A stretch of DNA of 64,000 nt from Sepioteuthis lessoniana (lineage: Eukaryota; Mollusca; Cephalopoda; Myopsida; Loliginidae). The notes beneath the pieces were generated by a model. The model did not search any database, was not told where the DNA came from, and was given only the letters and a program-made list of their open reading frames with translations. Position numbers and translations under genes: made by a program. Positions 1 through 55,549 of the stretch are shown one piece after another; positions within the stretch are counted from its first letter, which is position 1, and each line of letters begins with the position of its first letter. The stretch lies in the NCBI GenBank assembly GCA_963585895.1, contig OY757904.1, forward strand, positions 163,541,213-163,605,212. Direction: 5' to 3'.

Positions 1-126
1 GGTAAGAGAAGGAGGGGGAAGAAGTTCACTAATATTTTTGGACGGATAAACTGTATTCATATTTATGTCAGAAATGTGATATATGGATGTAAAAAAAACA
101 AAACAAACATATCAATAGCTACAAGC

Positions 127-129
<3 letters not shown>

Positions 130-157
<28 letters not shown>
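130..157. repeat. (CA)n microsatellite
   Basis: Uninterrupted AC dinucleotides, about 14 units. The short reading frame across it (76-348) is a by-product of the repeat. Confidence 0.95.
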
Positions 158-1129
158 AATGCATTATAAATTATTTTGCAACAATTTCAAAGTTTGATAA
201 CAGTCATTCATTTCAGAAGAGAAAATCATTCACACAATTTATTTATCCTTTAGAATATTTATCCAAATTTCTGAAATGTATTTATGGCTTCATGCATCAA
301 CTAATTTTATATATTTTTTCAATTGTAAACTGGTGTGTGTGTGTGTGATTCATTTTTAAATATAAAAAGAAAAATTAGAAAAATTAGAAAAAATTTTTAA
401 GTGTTTTCAAAAGAAAAACTTAAAAATGAAAAACTAATCTTTATTTCATTGTTTTCTCATTTGATCATGAAATAAATAAATTGTCCAGAAAAAATTAAAA
501 AGATCAAAATTGCAGAATTTGTGAAAAGATTATTAATCGTTAAAATTGAATAACAATTATAAAAACAAAAATGTAAAGAATATCATCTAAGTTCATTTTG
601 AAGAACAAAGATATGAAAATGTCACTTGAATTTTGTCAAAAATTTAATTACATTTGAATTTTATTTTACTTTTAAGTTGAATTTTAAAAGATTTTCAAGA
701 AAGATGTTTAGAAAAAGTTTTGGTGAACAATTTTTTTTGACTACTATTAAAATATTTTTGTTACGGTGGAGTCAGGTGCGGTTTTTTTTTTTTTTTCAAA
801 TAAAATTTTAAAGTTCAAATATCTATTTGAAAAAAAACAAACAAAAAAAAACAACTAATTAATGATAAGTTTATAAACATAAATGTTCTTTTTGAGAATT
901 ATATTTCTGAACTGATCAGTATCATATAGTTGTTGTTGTAGTTTCATTGATTTTCCAGTTGAATTGAAATATTGTTTAAAATAAAAATTGAATCAGGTTC
1001 AAGTTTCTCCATTTTTATTATGGTCATAAATGGTTATTTCCAAATTCTTCATTAACAAATAAATAAGAAATGAGTTTCTCTAATCAATCTTTGGACCAAA
1101 TGAATTTCCATTAGAATTTTTAGTTTGTT

Positions 1130-1136
<7 letters not shown>
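158..1136. other. Gene-free AT-rich DNA
   Basis: Nothing recognisable apart from a short (GT)n at about 333-348. Translations in both strands show no family motif. Confidence 0.6.

Positions 1137-1162
<26 letters not shown>
1137..1162. repeat. Poly(A) tract (26 A)
   Basis: Homopolymer immediately upstream of the possible Penelope-like relic. It could be an old insertion tail or simple slippage. Confidence 0.9.
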
Positions 1163-1163
<1 letters not shown>

Positions 1164-1199
1164 GATTTTATTTCAATTTAATAAAATTTTTGCAGAAAT

Positions 1200-1750
1200 A
1201 GAATATATTTATCATAATTTATTTTTCAGAAAAAGTATTGTACTCATTGGGTAATTTGGACTAATTTCTTCCTCCAATTTGTCTATATCAAAGAAGTTCT
1301 AGACAATCTTTGCTGTGTATATAACATCAAGACAATATTCAAAAGGGGTTCCCATCTACACAGAAACTTCAAAGCAAAACCTCCACTGGAGGGGAAAAAA
1401 AGACAGATGAAACTGTACATACAAAATTCTACGTAGTTGTGCCAGAGAGTACAGAGCAACAGCCACTTCCTAAAAATAAAGACTTGAAAAGCTGTAATCC
1501 ATAGAGAAACTTGAAAATCAGGAATGGCTGATCCTATGTGGAGGGAGTAAAGAATATTAATCTTTATGAAAGCATATCAAAACAAGAAGCAATATTGGAA
1601 AATAAACAGTTGAAGGAATCCATGTACAAACTTTGTCCAAATCATCCATTTAATAGATGAAGCATAGATATCAATAGCAAATAGAAATCACTAATAAAAA
1701 AAGCAAAAATTGTGAATTTCGAGTACCATAAAAATGATCCTCAGACAATT
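1200..1750 (+). mobile_element. Possible decayed Penelope-like retroelement, C-terminal part
   Basis: On the plus strand the translation gives VYNIKTIFKRGSHL with KAKPPLEGKKRQMKLYIQNS, and further on LKESMYKLCPNHPFNR. This resembles the linker after the reverse transcriptase (NIKTVF...) and the GIY-YIG-side tail (R/K-KES-Y...) of Penelope-like elements. The reading is scattered over frames with several stops and no catalytic motif is intact. The match is from memory of the family pattern, so it is weak. Confidence 0.3.
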
Positions 1751-1899
1751 GGAGTGAGGGTGAAATTCACTGAATATCCCAGGTTTAACGTGTGGGTTGA
1801 GTGAGAAGGATAACTTTAAGAATTTGCTAGTAGAGGCACCATGTGTATGGAAAGTAGGTGTGTATATGTTCCCTCAGAACAAGAGTTGACATTCTAAAA

Positions 1900-4800
1900 T
1901 GCAAAAGTTAGCAAAGGAAGATGGGAGACTAAAATATCATGAAAATAAAATAAACCAATAAAGAGAACTAAATTCAAAAGGAAAAAAAATGTTATGCGTT
2001 TTTATTAATTAAAATCAAAATAAGGATAAAAACTAATTCTAGGTAAATTTGTTGTTGATTTTTGTGATGTTATTTCAATTGAAAGGGAAAAGAATATCAT
2101 CAATTTAAATAAAAAAGAAAACATTTCAAAATCCACCTAAAGATGTCATCAAATCAATTCAAACAATAGAGTTGAACTTTGACAACAGAATGTATCCAAA
2201 ATGGCTGCCTCCTTAAATATGATAGCTTTGGTATAAAGTGTCAAAAATTGGATATATTTTTGAAAACACATTAGTTGAAAGATGATTCAAAATTATTTTT
2301 AAATGTAAGCTGTTTCATTCAGAAGTTAAACTTTTTATATGGAAATGTAAAACTTATGATAGTGAAGGTCTCTGCCCAAATTATTCAACTTTCTACAGTT
2401 TAATTCTTCTCCCTGACCATTTTGAATTTTGTTCCACAAGAATAACAATTACAACTAAAAATTAGTTTAAATCTTCCTAGAAACAATTTTAGAGGACTCA
2501 GATAATAAAGGCACTTGTTTAGATAAACATTAAATCTGTGAGCATTATGCAAATAATATTCTTTCTTAGCTACAATTAATACATTTTTTAAAAATCTGAT
2601 AGCATTGTATAACACTACAAGGTTGAGGTATAAGTTGATATTTTAACTTCTTCATAAATAAAACATAGAACAAGAGTAAACATGGGATTGAGACTAGATA
2701 GGAGAAAATATGAAAGACTTACTCAAAGCCTAGTGAACCACAGTTAGGATCAGAAAAAGATTTTTTTTTGCTTTTCTTCTGAAAATGCAGAAAAAAGGTT
2801 GTGGTTTATAGCATAATCTGATATTGTTGGAGAAAACAAATGAATTAACAATTCAAGCTAAATATTTAACTTAATTCGGGCTATGATCGCATCAGGATTT
2901 CTAACTTCATTTTATAGTTTAAGATTAAAAGAATTTATTTTCAAATATTAAAAATGAATAAACAAAGATTTTGTAACATTTTTATTTTCTTATTCATTAT
3001 ACTTGATAGATTTAACCAATATATTGTAATATATTCAGATTGACTAGAGATTTAAATTTAATATTATTCTTAATTATATTCATGTTACTTGTTTTCAACT
3101 ATAAAAAAATTATTTTAAAAAATGTACCCATATTTGTAAGAGCAAATTTCCTTTAAGGACATTTTCAATGTTTCTGAAAAAAAAACAATTTGAATCCATT
3201 TTCTAAAACAATTTACTAATCTATCCATGTTTTGTTTTTTCTATTTTCTATTCATATTATCCTACACATCATGATGAAAGACATTTGTGTAGCACAAGTC
3301 AGAATGAATTGCTTTAATGAACCAACATTAAATTGAAAAGAAAAAATATAAAGTGAAAATAATTTTCCCAAAAGAAAATGGTGGGCACAGCAGCTGTTGC
3401 TGCTTAGTTACTCAAAAAAGCCAAAGAACAGAGCAATTGTAGTGCCCCCTACAACTTACAAGAGATAGATAAGAACCCCTGAAAGTTTCTCAAAATCTTT
3501 TGAAAGATTAAAAAAATAAATAAATTAAAAAAAACTGATTAAAAATTTTGTTTCAACGATTTGCAATTTAGACAGAAAATGTAAAATACTCAGAAAAACA
3601 GATATTACTTAGAAAAAAAATACTATGGGAGATAATTTGAAAGTGACAGTACAATTTTTAGCTAAAGAATTCCTCTGTCTTATTAGGCCTAAATAAATAC
3701 ATAAACAATAAAATAACACAAAAACTAAGACTCTGGAAAATCTTTCTCACTGTTCTAATTTCATTTTATTCTTTTAAAAAATGAATTTGCAACTTCAATT
3801 TCATGTTAAATTGAGTAAATTACCTTTTTTTGTTCATTTATTTGAGCAGGTGAATATCATAACTGAAGTGATATTTAGTTGCAATAAAACAATTCAAAAT
3901 AATAAGTTTAAATCATGATAGAAGAAAAAGACAGTAAACAGTTGGGTAATTCAACATTTGAATAAATGGAATGTCAGGTCCTCATAAATTATATCCAGCT
4001 GAAAAATAGTTCAATTGGACTTTTAATAGCAATTTCAGTCTTGTTGAAACTTGTCTGCCTTTAATGAAGAAGCATGGCTTTTAGTTGGCAGTTAAATAGA
4101 TGCAAAATAATAAAACTTAATATATTATTCTATGTTTACCTTTAAAACCAAAACTCATATATAAATCACTATGTCAAATTCACTTGCAAATGGCAAGCAA
4201 GTTTTGCTGGCTACTGCAAGAAAACTTAATTCTTCATTATATTCCTTGATATCATGGTCTTGTGTCGGCCAAAGCTAAAGTTTTATAACTATCTACAATT
4301 GGTGGGTCTTAAATTTGACTTTATATGGAAAAACAAAAAAATTATTTTTTGTTTGAACAATAGATAAAATGGTTTGACATCATCTGATTTATTCAATATT
4401 CAAGAACCTGAGAGAATGATTGCAATTCAGGAATTAAAAAAAAAATAAAAAGTAAAATTAAAATGTAAAGCTGCTTTAATTTTTTTTTTTTATCTAATAT
4501 CATAAAATCCAATAATATCTAATATCATGTCTACTTAGTTAGATGGAAAGGTTTGCATAATTGCTGTTCAATGATGGGATATAAATATTAATTAGATCTG
4601 AATTATTGTATAGATAAGTTACTTTAAAACTAAAATGAATAAACGTTGTTGATATAAAGGATGCCTTTATCAAATAAACCATAAAAAACTAAATAAAATA
4701 AATAAAAGTTTTATTATGATAAGAAGCAAAATTATAAAACTTTTACTTAATATTTGTGCTTTTAAACTAATAAAAGACTATTTATTATATCTTTGCCTTA

Positions 4801-7800
4801 AAAACCACAAAAACTGAAGGTATGGCTTGATAATTCTAACCCTTTCTTCAAGTGTTATGGTAAAATAGAAGAAACAAAACAAAAATATCATTTATTACCA
4901 GTAACAAAAATTACTCATGAAAAATAATATAAAACTATTTTTTCAGCTATTAAAACGGAAATGCAAGGAAAACTCCTGCTGTCAAAATGAAGCCATTGTT
5001 GGCAATATTCATTACCTTGTGTACACTCCTTTATTTAGTTTAGAAATTTTTAAAGAAATCACCAATCTGAAGAAATATTGCTTTAAATGTAGACAGCAAC
5101 AAGATTTTTAGGTTTTAAATTATATTTTCTTTTCTTATTATATTTTATAATTATGGCTTCCTCCAATAGCTTGTTAAAAACTTGCTGTAACAAGATTTCA
5201 AGTAGAAATATTTTTAAACTTTTGGAATGATACAATGTTGTACAGTCAAGATCTCTGAAAAAGTTTTTTAAAAAGATCAGACTTCCTCACCTAAATTGTC
5301 TTCCATTTTAAAAGCTTTTTTTTTTTTAATACAGAGTCAGTAAATCCCAAAATAAAACCCAGACATCAATAAAGAATCTAAAATATAAAACCACTTTCTG
5401 AATTTTTGTTCTGTACAGGAAATTCTGAGTTTAACAATCCAAAATTGTTTGAACATTTTAAGCAAAGAAATGTTAAGCCTATAAAAGACAAAACTGATTT
5501 CTAATTATCAAAGTATCCTAAATAGAGTTACAAGTCAAATGATTCGATAATTTTAGAGGATTAACAATATATGGAAAGTAAAACAAGAATGAAATGAACA
5601 CAAGTAAATTTGAACCTCAAAAAGTTTATACAGTTTTTAAAAATCCTTATTTTTTTTGTTTTGTTTTAGATGAACATTTTATGAATTATTATTTAATAGA
5701 AATACTGACATGATGATAAATTTGATTAAAATAGACTTTGGTTGTGTGTATCTGTAGTTTATGCTTTTATCATTTGAATTTAGAAGCAAAGAAAAAAAAA
5801 ACAACAAAACTGTTCAGTTGAAAATAAGAGAAGAAAAAATGCTAACAGAAAATCTATTTCATCACAAAAATTATTTTATTTAGTCATCAAGGAATTAGCT
5901 TAAATTTCTGGAAAAAAAATACAGCAATAAAGAGAAAAATTTTAAGATTTCTTTAGAATTACCCGAAAATAATTTTTCCAAATAGAAAAATCAAAAAGGT
6001 GTAAGGCATGAAAAGAATGTCATTGAAAATGGAAGTTGGGTTGATTAACATTCAATGATACAAAGATAAAAACTCAAGTTGTTTGTAAATATCAAATATC
6101 TTAATCTAAATAAAAGCAAATTGTTTTCTTACAAAAATGAATCTTTAGTTTTTCAAAATTTCAATATTAAAAAAAAATAAATAAAAAAATAAAAAAAACT
6201 TATAGATTTTTGTGTGTTTCAATAAAACTAACAATGGCATTTAGAAATAATGTCTACTGCCTCATTGTTTATTTTTGTTTTATTTTCCTGATTTGGAGTA
6301 GAGAAAAGCAAAAATAAAAACCTTAAATAGTTTTTAAGATTGAATTCAAAGAAAAAAATCTATAATTGTCATTTTGAAAATTATTCAAAATATTTTGACA
6401 AAAAATAAATATACAGAATTTATATATAAACAAATCACCTAATGAAAAATTGAATTCATTTAAGAAATGTTATATTCACCAAACTAAAAAGATACTGAAA
6501 TAAATTAACAAGTTGGGTGCAGCATTTTAACAGATTATTTGTGAAAAGGTAAACTCATGTCATATTCTTAATTCATAGAAAAGATTCCTGAAATTCAGCT
6601 ACACCATTGCAGATTACATGCAAGTTTTACATTTATAATTTGATAAGAAAAATAAGTCTGTTTTATTATACATAAAGTAAATTAAATACAAATGTGGATG
6701 ATTTTATATTCAATAGAGAATTCAAAAAGTTTTTGTATAGTAGAAAGCAAAGAAAAAATGTTTGCATAAATCTCTCACACACAAATAAATGAATTTTAAA
6801 AGTTCTCCAACTTTTCATGAACCACAGTGACTAAACTGTCAAACATTTTATGTTTTTATAATAAAAAATATTTTGAGCAATTTCAACTGCTTCATTTTCT
6901 AAGGATCACAGTTTTAAGAAAATGCCACATCAGTGAACAGACAGGTGAAATCAGTTATTTTGTGACACTTTAAATTTCTTTAAAAAGTTCTTTCACTCAA
7001 AACATTTTTGCTATAATTTCAAATCAGATGCAATAAATATTTTCCTCTTTTCAAATGTCATAAAAAAATTGAGAGGCTGAACAACAACTTTTTACTTTAC
7101 TGGAATATTCATGGAATATTTTTGAAAGAAAAATTTAATTTCTGATGAAAAATATTTTTCAATGATCAGAAAAAACATTTTTAAGAAAAAAGATTAAAAA
7201 CAAGCAACAAATCTAAGAAGCCTTCTGATTTTAGAATTATTATCATCATCATCATCATCATGAAGTTTATTTTGATTGGTAAATTATCAATCTTCATGGA
7301 ATAACAGAATATCAAAGAGATGAGCACAAAATCAATAAAAAGTTTATTTGTTAAGAACCAAGTCAAATGACAGATGAAGAAATTTGCCAATAAAGCCCAA
7401 ATATGAAATCTCCATTCACGTTTACTTGATACTCTTGAAACTCTAACAATTTTTTTCATACATAAAAACAATTGACATGACATATCTCGTACAAATTCAA
7501 TTCAGAATTCCAGAGAAAAATCTTAAAGTTTCACATTGTATCTGAGATTTTGAGATGAATCATCATTTCTTTTTGAATATCTTCATCTTTGTTATTTTTT
7601 TCCTTTAGTAATATTTTGTCTGCTTCATTCTCTAGTCTTCTTCAGTTGAAATTTGTTACTTTCTAAATTCAATTTTATTTCATGACTTTCCTTTGTTGCA
7701 TTGTTTTGACAGATGACAAAAATGTAGAGTTGATGGAGGAAAATTAGATTACATTTCTTTTTAAAAATAATAAAATAGGATTTCATTCAGAAAGAAACAG

Positions 7801-8177
7801 GAAAATATGAAAACTCAAGTGATTAGCACATATGATATAAAAAACAAAAAAAGAAACAACAACATCTCAAAGATAAGTACACATACACACAAGCAAACGA
7901 CATAGACAAAAATTGCCTTGGTGAGGTTTTTCAAGATATCAAGGCATTATGATGTTAACCAAGGTTTGATTATTTGAGCAGAACTAATGAGCAATGGACT
8001 TTACATTAGATAAAATTTCACCAAAATATGAACTGGTCAAAATTTCATTAGGAAAAAAAAATTCAAATAAAATAAAGATAAGGATATATATATATTTTTT
8101 AGATATTACCTTAAACATTACTAATGGTATTTGGTTCTTAAATTCATTCAGTGCTTTTTCTTTTTTATCTCAACTAG

Positions 8178-8180
<3 letters not shown>
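1900..8180. other. Gene-free AT-rich DNA
   Basis: Downstream flank of DDHD1. I see only A/T-rich sequence with short homopolymers and a small (ATC)n patch at about 7,240-7,262. Short reading frames such as 4,917-5,111 and 7,181-7,483 have low-complexity translations with no recognised motif. Confidence 0.6.

Positions 8181-8222
<42 letters not shown>
8181..8222. repeat. (AT)n microsatellite
   Basis: About 21 AT units. Confidence 0.95.
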
Positions 8223-8224
<2 letters not shown>

Positions 8225-8747
8225 AAAAGAATCACATGACTGAGTGTTAAGATTTCATATTAATAATGCAAACAAGAGACAAGACAGAAGTAATCTGCCC
8301 TTTGACATCTCTTCACAAAAGGTAAACTGTCTCCCATCACAATAGGAGAAAAGTGTGAGCAAAGGATGCATCTCACCGCGATTGAAATTATACCCACCCC
8401 CTTGACAAATGCCAGAAAATCATTATCTGTAGGGAAGAAATATAACCAAGCTTTTCAGTGCAAGTGTAAAAAGAAAAGAAAAGAGTGTTATTTTCAATAT
8501 AACAGACATGAAAAGTTCATAAAGTCAAAAGACTGCTTCAACGAATTTGTCCAGAAAAAAAGCCACAGCAAATGAAAAGGAGGAGGAGGTGGAGGTGACG
8601 GTGGTGGTAGGCTTTCCTGAGAGTCAACATAAAACAATTTAAAACAGCCATAGACAAACTACAGCCATGGGCTACATGTTGCCCATGGTGTTTTTTGGAT
8701 GGTCTACCTAAGACTTCAATTTTTTTTATCGAAAAGATCTTTTTACC

Positions 8748-8748
<1 letters not shown>

Positions 8749-8780
<32 letters not shown>
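8749..8780. repeat. (GA)n tract
   Basis: Nearly pure GA repeat with one AAA interruption, ending in a G run. Confidence 0.9.
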
Positions 8781-8781
<1 letters not shown>

Positions 8782-9502
8782 GGGATAAATTTTTCCCTAT
8801 TTTAAAGACTGATATTTATGTGTATCATCTTCTGAAATAAAAATCATTGAGGTACCTTCAATGTTAAATAACTTTTCATTTTTTTCATAGTACAGCCAGT
8901 CTGATGCTGAGCCATGTCTCATACAACTCACTTCTTAAAAATGGTTGTGCATGCTTGATTAAAAGACTGTCAGCCATGGCACTTGAACTGATGTCATGTC
9001 TTTTATAAAAAGAAGTTAACCAGGTTCCAGCCAGGTCAATTCTGTTTTTGATCTTAACACAAAGTCAGTCTGTTGAACAGTGATATTCTAGTTGAGAAGA
9101 TAAAAACAAGAAAAATAAAAAAAATAGAAACATTAAAAGTATTCTAAAAACTTGATATAACATCACCAAAGGAAGGTTGAAGATAAAGGTGTAAAAATAA
9201 ATAAAATAAAAACTGTTTTTAAAAAAATTATTGGAATATATGGAATATTGAAATAATTAAATCTTAAAACTTAAGAAGATTTTTGGAAAGATAAGACAAA
9301 TCAAATAAAAAATTTTGTATTGATTGTTTGCATTCTATAGACAAACATTTTTACAAGGCAGCTTTCCCAGCAATAACTACAACTTGGTTAAAAAAAAGAA
9401 AAAAGAAAAAGAAAAAAGAAAAAAAAAAGGTCAATTTTCATAATTAAGAAATCAGGAAATACTGGTTTTATTGTTTTGTTAATCTAATTTTGATTTTTAA
9501 AG

Positions 9503-9521
9503 CGTGTGTGTGTGTGTGTGT
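9503..9521. repeat. (GT)n microsatellite
   Basis: About nine GT units. Confidence 0.9.
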
Positions 9522-11739
9522 ACTTGATTTATTTTAAAAGTGAAAAAAAAATTAAGTAAATTTATGAATACTAACACAGTGATATTATACAGAAAAGAAT
9601 AGAGAAAATGTCCTTTTAAAAAGAATAATTTAACATTTATAGCTATTCTGAATCCAAATGGTCTTAAAATAAAACTGTATCCCAAGTTGGGGGGGAGTGA
9701 TTGTCTTTAATTGTATAATAGTCATAAATTTACTTGAAATTTGTAACTCTAAAAATTCACTTGAACAAATTAATTACTTAATATTTGCTAATAATCCTCA
9801 CTTGATACTGATGATATGTTTGTTTTATATTTCATCATCTGAAATTGATGCTAACAAAAATGGAAAAAAGTAACAATTAGTAGAGAAATTGGTTTTGTGT
9901 TGCATTATAATCTAGTTCCTGTAAAACTCACTAGCAAAGATACAATTTTAAAAAATGATATATTACTGTATGCTAAGGTAATTAATATCATTGCATAGTA
10001 TATTGTGTAATATCTATCTGCTGTTTTAAAAGTAGGTGATATCATGTCTGGAAAAAATTCATAATAAATAAGGGTGGCTGGTAATAAAGTCACAATTTTG
10101 CTTTTGTGAGATTTTTGGTGTACATGAACCCCCACTGTAATAGATTTTTGAACCACAATTTTAACTGTCAATAACTTATATAATAATGGCATGAAAATTA
10201 TTTTTCATCCAATCCAAATCTTGTAAATTCACAACAGCACTGAACTCCAAGATTTTGACTAATCACACTATCTTCAGGGACACAATAATTATTTCAAGTA
10301 CAAAAAATATCAATTAAATTATTCCTATGAGATATTAAACGAACCATGTCTAAAGAAAAAAAAAATCTCATTCACTAATTTTTTTCACTTGGTGGAAATC
10401 TGCCTCTCCCCATACTTGACACAATCTATTAGCAATTCTATTAATGAAAGACACAGAAACAGTGCTAACATTATCCAATTTCTTTTTCCAAAAATCAATA
10501 TTATACGTATTTTTGATTTGACTGATATTAATACTACCCAAATGAAAATCAATTTGATTTTCTGAAATTTTTTCTTCATAAAGACAGGAATAAAGAAATA
10601 TCTTAAAGGAAAAAAAATCTGCCATATTCTCTGCTTTGGTGATGCATTTTTAAAAAATTTATCTCACTAAAATCAAAAGAAATTTCAACTAAGTTTTTTT
10701 TTATCTTATATGAAAACAAAAAACTACAATTGTGGATTGAAAACAGCAACATTTGACAATTTGGCAGGAGTTAATAAAAATGATGATAAAATCAGTGAAC
10801 AAAATGATTACTATCACATTGTTCAGAAATTAAATATAATATCTGTAGTAGCACCAAGCTGAGGATTTTTCTCTGGGCAAAAAATGTTTCAAATTATTCA
10901 ATGATCCTTAAATGAATCGCAAGGAAAATGTGCTTTGTTCATCTACAATTGATTGTTGATTAGATTTATTCACTTAATTGAATTTATTTACTTCATTTTG
11001 ACAGATTGACATTTGGACACATTGGAACAGTTGGCCATAGACATTGCTAAGATTAATGTTAAATATAATGAACAGAAAAGAATTCTGTATGCTTCTGTGA
11101 ACATAAAATATAAAAAAGGAAATTAAAAATTAATTTTTCAAAAGGAATATTTTTAATTCCATATCATTTATGGCTGATTAATTATTTTGAATATCTTAGA
11201 GATTGGATAGAGATGTAAAGCCACTAAAAACGAAAAATATAATTCACTATGAGGTTGGTTTCCTTAAAAGACAAAACTTATGACTAAAAAAAATTGAATA
11301 TCATAATTCTTGGTCATTAAAAGTAGCTACTAATTATTTTCCATGAAATTAAAAAGTAGTACAAGTATAATAATGTTTCAACATTTTAATTTCTAGAAAA
11401 AGCAAAAAAACAACCTTCAGTTTTAGGTAATGCTTTACAGAAAGGAGGAAAAATGGTTAAAAAGGTTAAAATCAAACCCATCACTTTCATGAATGCCCCG
11501 ACAGTTAAAAAGAAAAAAAAAAGAGGAGTAGAACACAAAAAAAGATTTAAAAAAAAAATGGCAGCATATAAGTTTAAAAATCAAAGTCAGAAAGATTTGT
11601 AAGAACAGTTCAATATGAACATTCATTGTATTTAATTCTTTATTTATCATGAACATTTCAGTTCATGAAATTTTTAATGTGACAAACAATTTGACTTGAT
11701 TTGGAATTTTGATATTCTATCTTCCATTCCAGTCAGAAA

Positions 11740-11741
<2 letters not shown>

Positions 11742-11772
<31 letters not shown>
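11742..11772. repeat. (GT)n microsatellite
   Basis: About fifteen GT units. Confidence 0.95.
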
Positions 11773-11773
<1 letters not shown>

Positions 11774-12511
11774 CATTTTAAAAGTATGTTTAGAAAAATC
11801 AGAAAAACCATAAAAATACTCCTTTTCACATGATGTAAAAAAGATGATGGCAGAACATCTTTTAATGCAAAATAATATTTCTCTATAAGTTTTATATATA
11901 TCAGCCAAGGCCTATTATTAGAATAGAACAAGAAATAAAGCAAAAGGAAATTAATAATTAGTCTATCCATTATTTTATTTCATACTGACTGAGTAAGATA
12001 ATTAATTTCACTTGTAGAACAACTATTCCAGTAAAAATGTTTGTAGCATTCAAATTATTGACTCACAAATATATTTTAGGTGAAGTTGATAGTCTAAATG
12101 GGTGGAGCCAACTAGATTTCAGTCTGAGGAGTATTTCCTCAGCCTCTCACACCTCTACAAAAATACAAGCAGAAAACCAAGATAAAACTTGGTACAAGAC
12201 AAGAAAAATGTCTAAAATTAAACAATAGTAAGTGTTCAAACAGGAGGTGGGTGGCTTTAGCCAGTTGGTAAATGTAATAATGCAGGGATCCTTTGAGGAA
12301 TAAAGAAACTGTGTCCATTATGAAAGAGACGAAATTCAGGTCATCACAGATACACAATCTCTGATCCAAAATTCTAAAAATTGAAAATGTCTCAAAACCA
12401 AACTTTTTTTCAAAAACACAAACTGTAATATTATTATAGTGTGAATATTTACAAGTTTGATCACAGAGACATTGTCAATCCATAATAAACCTCATTGCCT
12501 ATCCTGTACTA

Positions 12512-12921
12512 CAGGGTGTCCCTTAAAATTTGAACATATTGGCAAAATGCATATTTTTAATAAATAAATGTTTCAACATTTTATTCAATTGGAATATTAG
12601 TCAATAACATCTTCAATGCAATTTCCATTATTTGTGATACAAAGTTTGATGCATTTTGCAAGGTTCATGTGAACTCAATGCCTTAACTCTCTATTAAGCT
12701 CTCTAACCATCCTCCCCAAAGTTGAAAAGCCAATTTGAACCTTCTTGGGATGATGTACATTAAAAACATCTGCTATCTTTCAATATGGACCATACTTCAT
12801 GTCCACTGAGAAGTACCATCTCAATTCTTTTTTCTATCAACAAACTTAAATTTAATCTGGGAGGGTAAAAAAATTATAGTTAGGGATATTTCGTATGTGT
12901 TCAGACTTTAGAGACACTCTG
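12512..12921. mobile_element. Tc1/mariner-type TIR element, 410 bp, non-autonomous
   Basis: Terminal inverted repeats: left CAGGGTGTCCCTTAAAATTT, right (reverse complement) CAGAGTGTCTCTAAAGTCTG. They pair over about 23 bp with few mismatches. TA dinucleotides flank both ends (12,510-12,511 and 12,922-12,923), the target duplication of the Tc1/mariner superfamily. The interior has no long reading frame, so this is a MITE-like or internally deleted copy. Confidence 0.75.
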
Positions 12922-12923
12922 TA

Positions 12924-14487
12924 CAATAATTCTAAAAACTGAAAAATTCTGAATTTCAAAAAATGTTTAGTCCCAAGTGCTTAGGATAAGAAATTGTGTA
13001 CCTGTAATTGGATGGATGAATTTGAAAAATGTGAGTTGTCTCAAATAAAACCATTCCTTATTCTTCAGAAAGATTGTAAAAGAATGAAGAGAGTTAAGTG
13101 AACAACAATCTTATTTCTGAAAATCTTGCTTGAAAGCAGAAAAGAATTTATTGCTCCAATCACAGGCAAAACCAAATTTGGATTCCATTAATGACCAGAA
13201 ATTATTTTCTAATTTAAAAACCAAAAGAAACAAAGTTACAAAATTTGAAATATCTTCTGGCTTTCATTATTAGACAATGCAAAAATGTGTCATTTCGAAA
13301 ATAAAACACAACTGCCTCGACAAATCTGACCATTTAACAAATAAGACAAAATATGAAATATAAAATGCTTGGATAAAAAACAAAACAATTTGCAATCACA
13401 AATGAGAAACATTTTTAGTATTTGATTTATTTGAATCTAGTGAAAAGTGTTGTATAACATAAAAGGAATTAATATATGAAAGAGAATCTGACCCTGAAAT
13501 GAAAAAGAGTTTTGAGCCCTGGGATCAGTTGATTAAAAACTATCAAAATTATTTACAGCAGAGAATTGAACGTGAATCTATTGAAAAATTTAAATAGATT
13601 GGAAAATATTTTACAATATGAAAATTTGTTACTTGTCATATCACAGGAAACCTTGAGTGAATGGAAAAGAAAGAAAGAAAGAAATAATGATGATGAGTTA
13701 AAAAGAAAACTGTTGAATGGCAGTCAAGGATGTTGCAGATAAAACATCTTCATCTTTTGCCAGCCTTTTCCTTCAATTTAATATTGGGAAAACAACAATT
13801 CTCTTAAAAGTGCTCACTATTTATTGTATTGGGTGCCTTTTTTTTTCTTTCAAGTCTGCAAAAGCTAAAATAGTCACTATACAGGGATATTTACATTTAA
13901 AAAATGCCAACATATCCCTCTATTATTAACATCCCAACTGCCAACAAAAATCTGATTTTTAATTAAAATTAAAAATCTTAAACAAGGATTCCCTTATTTG
14001 AGACCAACTACATCTTTGGAAATAATTAAATAGTTTGATTAACAGAATGGATTTCTAGAAATATTAGCTTACACTCATACATTTTAGATTTAAGAAAATA
14101 AGATTAAAAATTTTTTCAAAAAACATTGGATAATTTTTTTTTAGTCTACATTTTACACTTTGGAAACAAAAACTTTTGGACCTTCTAAAAAAATCCAAAT
14201 CAAATTGAAATTTTAACCAGTGGCAATATTTTTGTATGGAAAATGTGTTAAAAAAAACCCCCCAAAACCCTTACAAAACTTTATTATCATTTTTGTGACT
14301 TGTGTATAAATTTATTTGAACTGAATTTTTAAAAATAAGAAAAGGAAAAAGGTAAGTTTTTTTTAGGTTTAGGTGTGGAAAATAGATTATCCACCATGAC
14401 ACCGAAATTGGAATGTAGATATAAATAGGCAGTAGTGTCATGGTGAATAGAAGATTTGGATTTTATATTTGGTTTTTCTTTTTTGGG
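12924..14487. other. Flank and probable DDHD1 3' UTR
   Basis: No recognised gene. The portion next to 14,487 should be 3' UTR of DDHD1, of unknown length. It contains an 11-bp inverted repeat (CACCATGACAC at 14,392-14,402 and its complement at 14,435-14,445) that could form a stem in the transcript. Confidence 0.5.

Positions 14488-55549
<41,062 letters not shown>

Larger units (their letters stand above)
8223..12509. other. Gene-free DNA with simple repeats
   Basis: Holds a GA-rich tract (8,749-8,780), a purine-only A/G tract (9,391-9,428), (GT)n at 9,503-9,521 and (GT)n at 11,742-11,772. A less AT-rich patch at 8,640-9,060 looks like an old dispersed repeat but I cannot assign it. No coding sequence is supported. 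Confidence 0.6.

Noticed and set aside
7994-8239. Plus-strand frame ending in IYIYIY
   Set aside because: The repeat-encoded part comes from an (AT)n tract and the rest is low-complexity.
8640-9060. hAT-type transposon remnant
   Set aside because: A less AT-rich patch with CATGGGC/GCCCATGG palindromic words only; no ends or transposase motif.
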